Source of the DNA: an uncultured Lachnospiraceae bacterium
GTDB lineage: Bacteria > Bacillota > Clostridia > Lachnospirales > Lachnospiraceae
Direction: 5' to 3'
Length of the DNA stretch: 64,000 nucleotides
Assembly: GCA_947644545.1 (NCBI GenBank)
Contig: CANRZW010000002.1
Span: 1 to 64,000, forward strand
Of this stretch, positions 61,901 to 64,000 are shown piece by piece (the stretch's first letter is position 1; every line of letters starts with the position of its first letter). The notes under the pieces are model-generated. The model did no database searches. It was not told the origin of the DNA and saw nothing but the letters and a program-made list of their open reading frames with translations. The translations under genes and the position numbers were made by a program.

Positions 61901-64000
61901 GTTTACCAACGTGCTGATCGATCTTGAGAATTCCGTCCTGATCTCCGGCGAGAACGGTGCGGGCAAATCCACACTGCTCGATGCCATCCAGTTTGTGGTG
62001 ACCTGTTCCACCAACTATTTCAATAAGGCGGCCCACGAGAACGGCAAGCGGAAGCTGACCGGCTATATCCGCTGCAAGACCGGGCGCGAGAACAGGCCCT
62101 ATGAGCGGACCGGAGAGATCAGCGCCCATGTGGCGCTGGAATTCTATGAGGAGAAGCGGCAGAAATATTTTATCGTCGGTGCGGTGGTGGACTCCGCGTC
62201 GGAAGGACAGGAGAAGACGGTGCGCTATCTGATGGACGGGGAGCGGCTGGAGGACGGACTCTTTTTTCAGGGAAAAGTGCCCAGATCCATTGCCCAGTTC
62301 CGGGCCGGTAACGGGAAGAAGATCAAGACCTGGTGTACCACGGAGAAGGATGCGAAGCAGATGATCAAGAATCGTTTCGGCCGTCTGGAAGATAAATTCT
62401 TTAAGCTGATCCCCAAGGCCATGGCTTTTCGGCCCATCGATGATATCAAGGATTTCGTCTACTCGTATGTACTGGACGAGAAGGAAGTGAATATCGACAT
62501 TCTGCGGGAGAATGTACGCACGTATCAGGATCTGCAGCGCACGCTGGATAAGATCAAGCTGCGGATGGGGAGGCTGGAAAAGATTGAAGGATTCTACAGG
62601 CAGGTGGAAGACGGCACGCGGAAAGACCGGATGTACGAGTATTTTCTGGACCGGATAGAAGTGGACATTCTGGAGGAGGAGATCAGGCAGCTGGAGAGTG
62701 CCATCGTGCACGATACCTACAGGCTGGAGCGGTGGAATCAGGAGATCGCGGAATCCCAGAAGGAGAAGGAAGAGAGACAGGCCATCCGGGACAACCTCTA
62801 TGCGGAGCTGGCCAGTGACAAGGATTTTATCGCCAGAGACGAACAGCAGAAGAAACTGCTGCTTTTGGAGGAACGTGAAAGGCAGCTGTCCGGGGAGCGG
62901 CAGCAGCTGCTTGCAAGTGTGAATATGGCGAAAGCCAAAGTTAACCGGCTGTTGCAGGTGCCGGACGCAGACGATTGCATCCGGTCATACGGCGAACAGC
63001 TGGGGCAGCTGGAGAAGACGGTGCGGATCGATGACTTCAAGGATACCCTGCAGAAGGTTATCGCCTATAAGAATCATATGAGCGACCGGGTCTATAAGAG
63101 GCGTGCGGAACTGGATATGAACCTGCGGGAGCTGTCCGGGCAGAAGAAGGAATGGGACTTGAAGATCGAGAACCTGATGAAGAAGAAGCTTTCCTATCCG
63201 GAGGAAGTCACCCGGGTGATGAATGCCATAAGGGAGGAATTCGTCCGCATCGGCAGGACGCCGGAACCGCGGATTCTGTGCGAGATGTTGGAGATCACGG
63301 ACGATTCCTGGCGCAATGCGGTGGAGGGGTATCTGAATACGCAGCGTTTCTATATTCTGGTGGAGCCGGATAATTTCGATATCGCCCTCGGCACTTATGA
63401 CAGACTGCGCAGGGAGAAGAAGACTTACGGCGTGGGGCTGATCAACACGCAGAATCTGGAGGGGTACGATACCGCGCCGGAAGGAGCTCTGGCCACGGTG
63501 GTTACGTCCGGCAACAAGTACGCCAGACGTTACATCAATATGGTGCTGGGCAAGGTGACCATGTGCGAGCATTACAGCCATCTGAAGAAATACAAGACGG
63601 CCATCACCAGAGAGTGTATGCGCTATCAGAACCATGTAGCAAGCGCCATCAAGCCTGCCATCTTCGAGACGCCCTATATCGGCAAAAACGCCATCCGGGT
63701 ACAGTTGGAGCAGGCAAAGCATAAGAGTAAAGAGCTGGAAAATCAGATCAAAGAGAAACAGAATGTGCTGCAGAAGCTGGAAGAACTGCAAAAACCCCTT
63801 TCCACGGAGACGGATACCGATATCAAATACCGCGTGGATGTGCTTGTGGAACTCAGGAACACGGCGCAGGAGATCAAGAACTGCCGGGCCAACATCGCCA
63901 CGCTGGAGAAAAATTCTAATATGATCCTCAAGCAGATCCAGCTGTCGGAGCTGGAGAAGATCATCCGGGAGAAGGAGGAGCAGATCGCCAGAGACAACCG
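61860..64000 (+). CDS. jetC: Wadjet component JetC (SMC/MukB-like ATPase), cut by the window end
   Basis: The frame opens at ATG 61860 and stays open to the last base, giving 713 codons of a protein usually around 1100 aa. The N-terminal head has LTRVKLINWHRFTN and Walker A GENGAGKST (residues 30-38) followed by LLDAIQFVV. Long coiled-coil stretches rich in Glu/Lys/Arg/Gln follow (about residues 280-420 and 610 onward). A hinge-like segment between them contains EPRILCEMLEITDDSWRNAVEGYLNTQRFYILV. It is the motor of the condensin-like complex. The nuclease subunit jetD is expected just beyond the window. Confidence 0.93.
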   Translation, partial: MKKLTRVKLINWHRFTNVLIDLENSVLISGENGAGKSTLLDAIQFVVTCSTNYFNKAAHENGKRKLTGYIRCKTGRENRPYERTGEISAHVALEFYEEKRQKYFIVGAVVDSASEGQEKTVRYLMDGERLEDGLFFQGKVPRSIAQFRAGNGKKIKTWCTTEKDAKQMIKNRFGRLEDKFFKLIPKAMAFRPIDDIKDFVYSYVLDEKEVNIDILRENVRTYQDLQRTLDKIKLRMGRLEKIEGFYRQVEDGTRKDRMYEYFLDRIEVDILEEEIRQLESAIVHDTYRLERWNQEIAESQKEKEERQAIRDNLYAELASDKDFIARDEQQKKLLLLEERERQLSGERQQLLASVNMAKAKVNRLLQVPDADDCIRSYGEQLGQLEKTVRIDDFKDTLQKVIAYKNHMSDRVYKRRAELDMNLRELSGQKKEWDLKIENLMKKKLSYPEEVTRVMNAIREEFVRIGRTPEPRILCEMLEITDDSWRNAVEGYLNTQRFYILVEPDNFDIALGTYDRLRREKKTYGVGLINTQNLEGYDTAPEGALATVVTSGNKYARRYINMVLGKVTMCEHYSHLKKYKTAITRECMRYQNHVASAIKPAIFETPYIGKNAIRVQLEQAKHKSKELENQIKEKQNVLQKLEELQKPLSTETDTDIKYRVDVLVELRNTAQEIKNCRANIATLEKNSNMILKQIQLSELEKIIREKEEQIARDN

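Overview
The window looks like a chromosomal stretch from an anaerobic, endospore-forming Firmicute of the Clostridia, most likely Lachnospiraceae. This is an inference from content: strong AGGAGG ribosome sites, near-consensus sigma-A promoters, a Spo0A-type DNA-binding domain, a PdaA-like deacetylase, YesM/YesN-type two-component regulation of sugar importers, GH30/GH5/GH3 glycosidases, glycogen synthase, a VanR/VanS-like pair and a Wadjet locus. No rRNA, tRNA or CRISPR array was seen.

Layout. 1-7.0 kb: a structured leader, a hybrid histidine kinase with two receivers, a very unusual lipoprotein joining a solute-binding domain, a 5'-nucleotidase-C-like domain and a PdaA-like deacetylase, then peptidase T. 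7.0-7.3 kb: a 311-bp MITE-like palindromic element. 7.4-9.7 kb: an ECF sigma factor with an RsiV-type anti-sigma, then a nitroreductase on the minus strand. 9.8-16 kb: an oppBCDFA peptide importer behind a strong promoter and a leader ending in a terminator-like hairpin. 16-28.7 kb: a YesN/YesM pair, a CUT1-type importer (two permeases and a lipoprotein, no ATPase gene) and GH30, GH5 and domain-swapped GH3 enzymes, forming a beta-glucan/beta-glucoside utilisation locus. 28.9-32.8 kb: an orphan Spo0A C-terminal domain protein, glgA and a lipid/polysaccharide flippase.

32.8-36.9 kb: a LacI-type repressor and a glucose/sucrose-superfamily PTS IIBCA gene broken by a single frameshift. The PTS gene diverges from a HAD phosphatase, and operator-like dyads sit at both divergent start sites. 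36.9-42.3 kb: a solitary CoA-dehydratase-activase-related protein, a rhodanese plus CoA-disulfide-reductase-like pair, a Crp/Fnr regulator and two small membrane proteins. 42.3-47.6 kb: a VanR/VanS-like system flanked by a beta-propeller/solute-binding lipoprotein and a VanY-type carboxypeptidase. A 67-bp promoter-like element is duplicated upstream of these two effector genes. 47.6-51.4 kb: a BirA-type operator and bioY-bioB-bioD-bioA.

51.4-59.8 kb: a MerR regulator divergent from a MATE exporter (textbook MerR promoter, octamer tandem repeat in the 5' UTR), a nucleoside hydrolase, a membrane-anchored trigger-factor-like FKBP protein, a TetR-ABC exporter cassette and an AT-rich APH-family phosphotransferase. 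59.9 kb to the end: jetA, jetB and the first 713 codons of jetC of a type I Wadjet (condensin-like, anti-plasmid) system. It runs off the window before jetD.

The strongest candidates for undescribed biology are the three-domain lipoprotein at 2981-5587, the VanRS-bracketed regulon with its duplicated 67-bp element, the large palindromic element at 7016-7326, the octamer repeat in the MATE leader, and two unclassified structured leaders (about 101-258 and 9825-9998).
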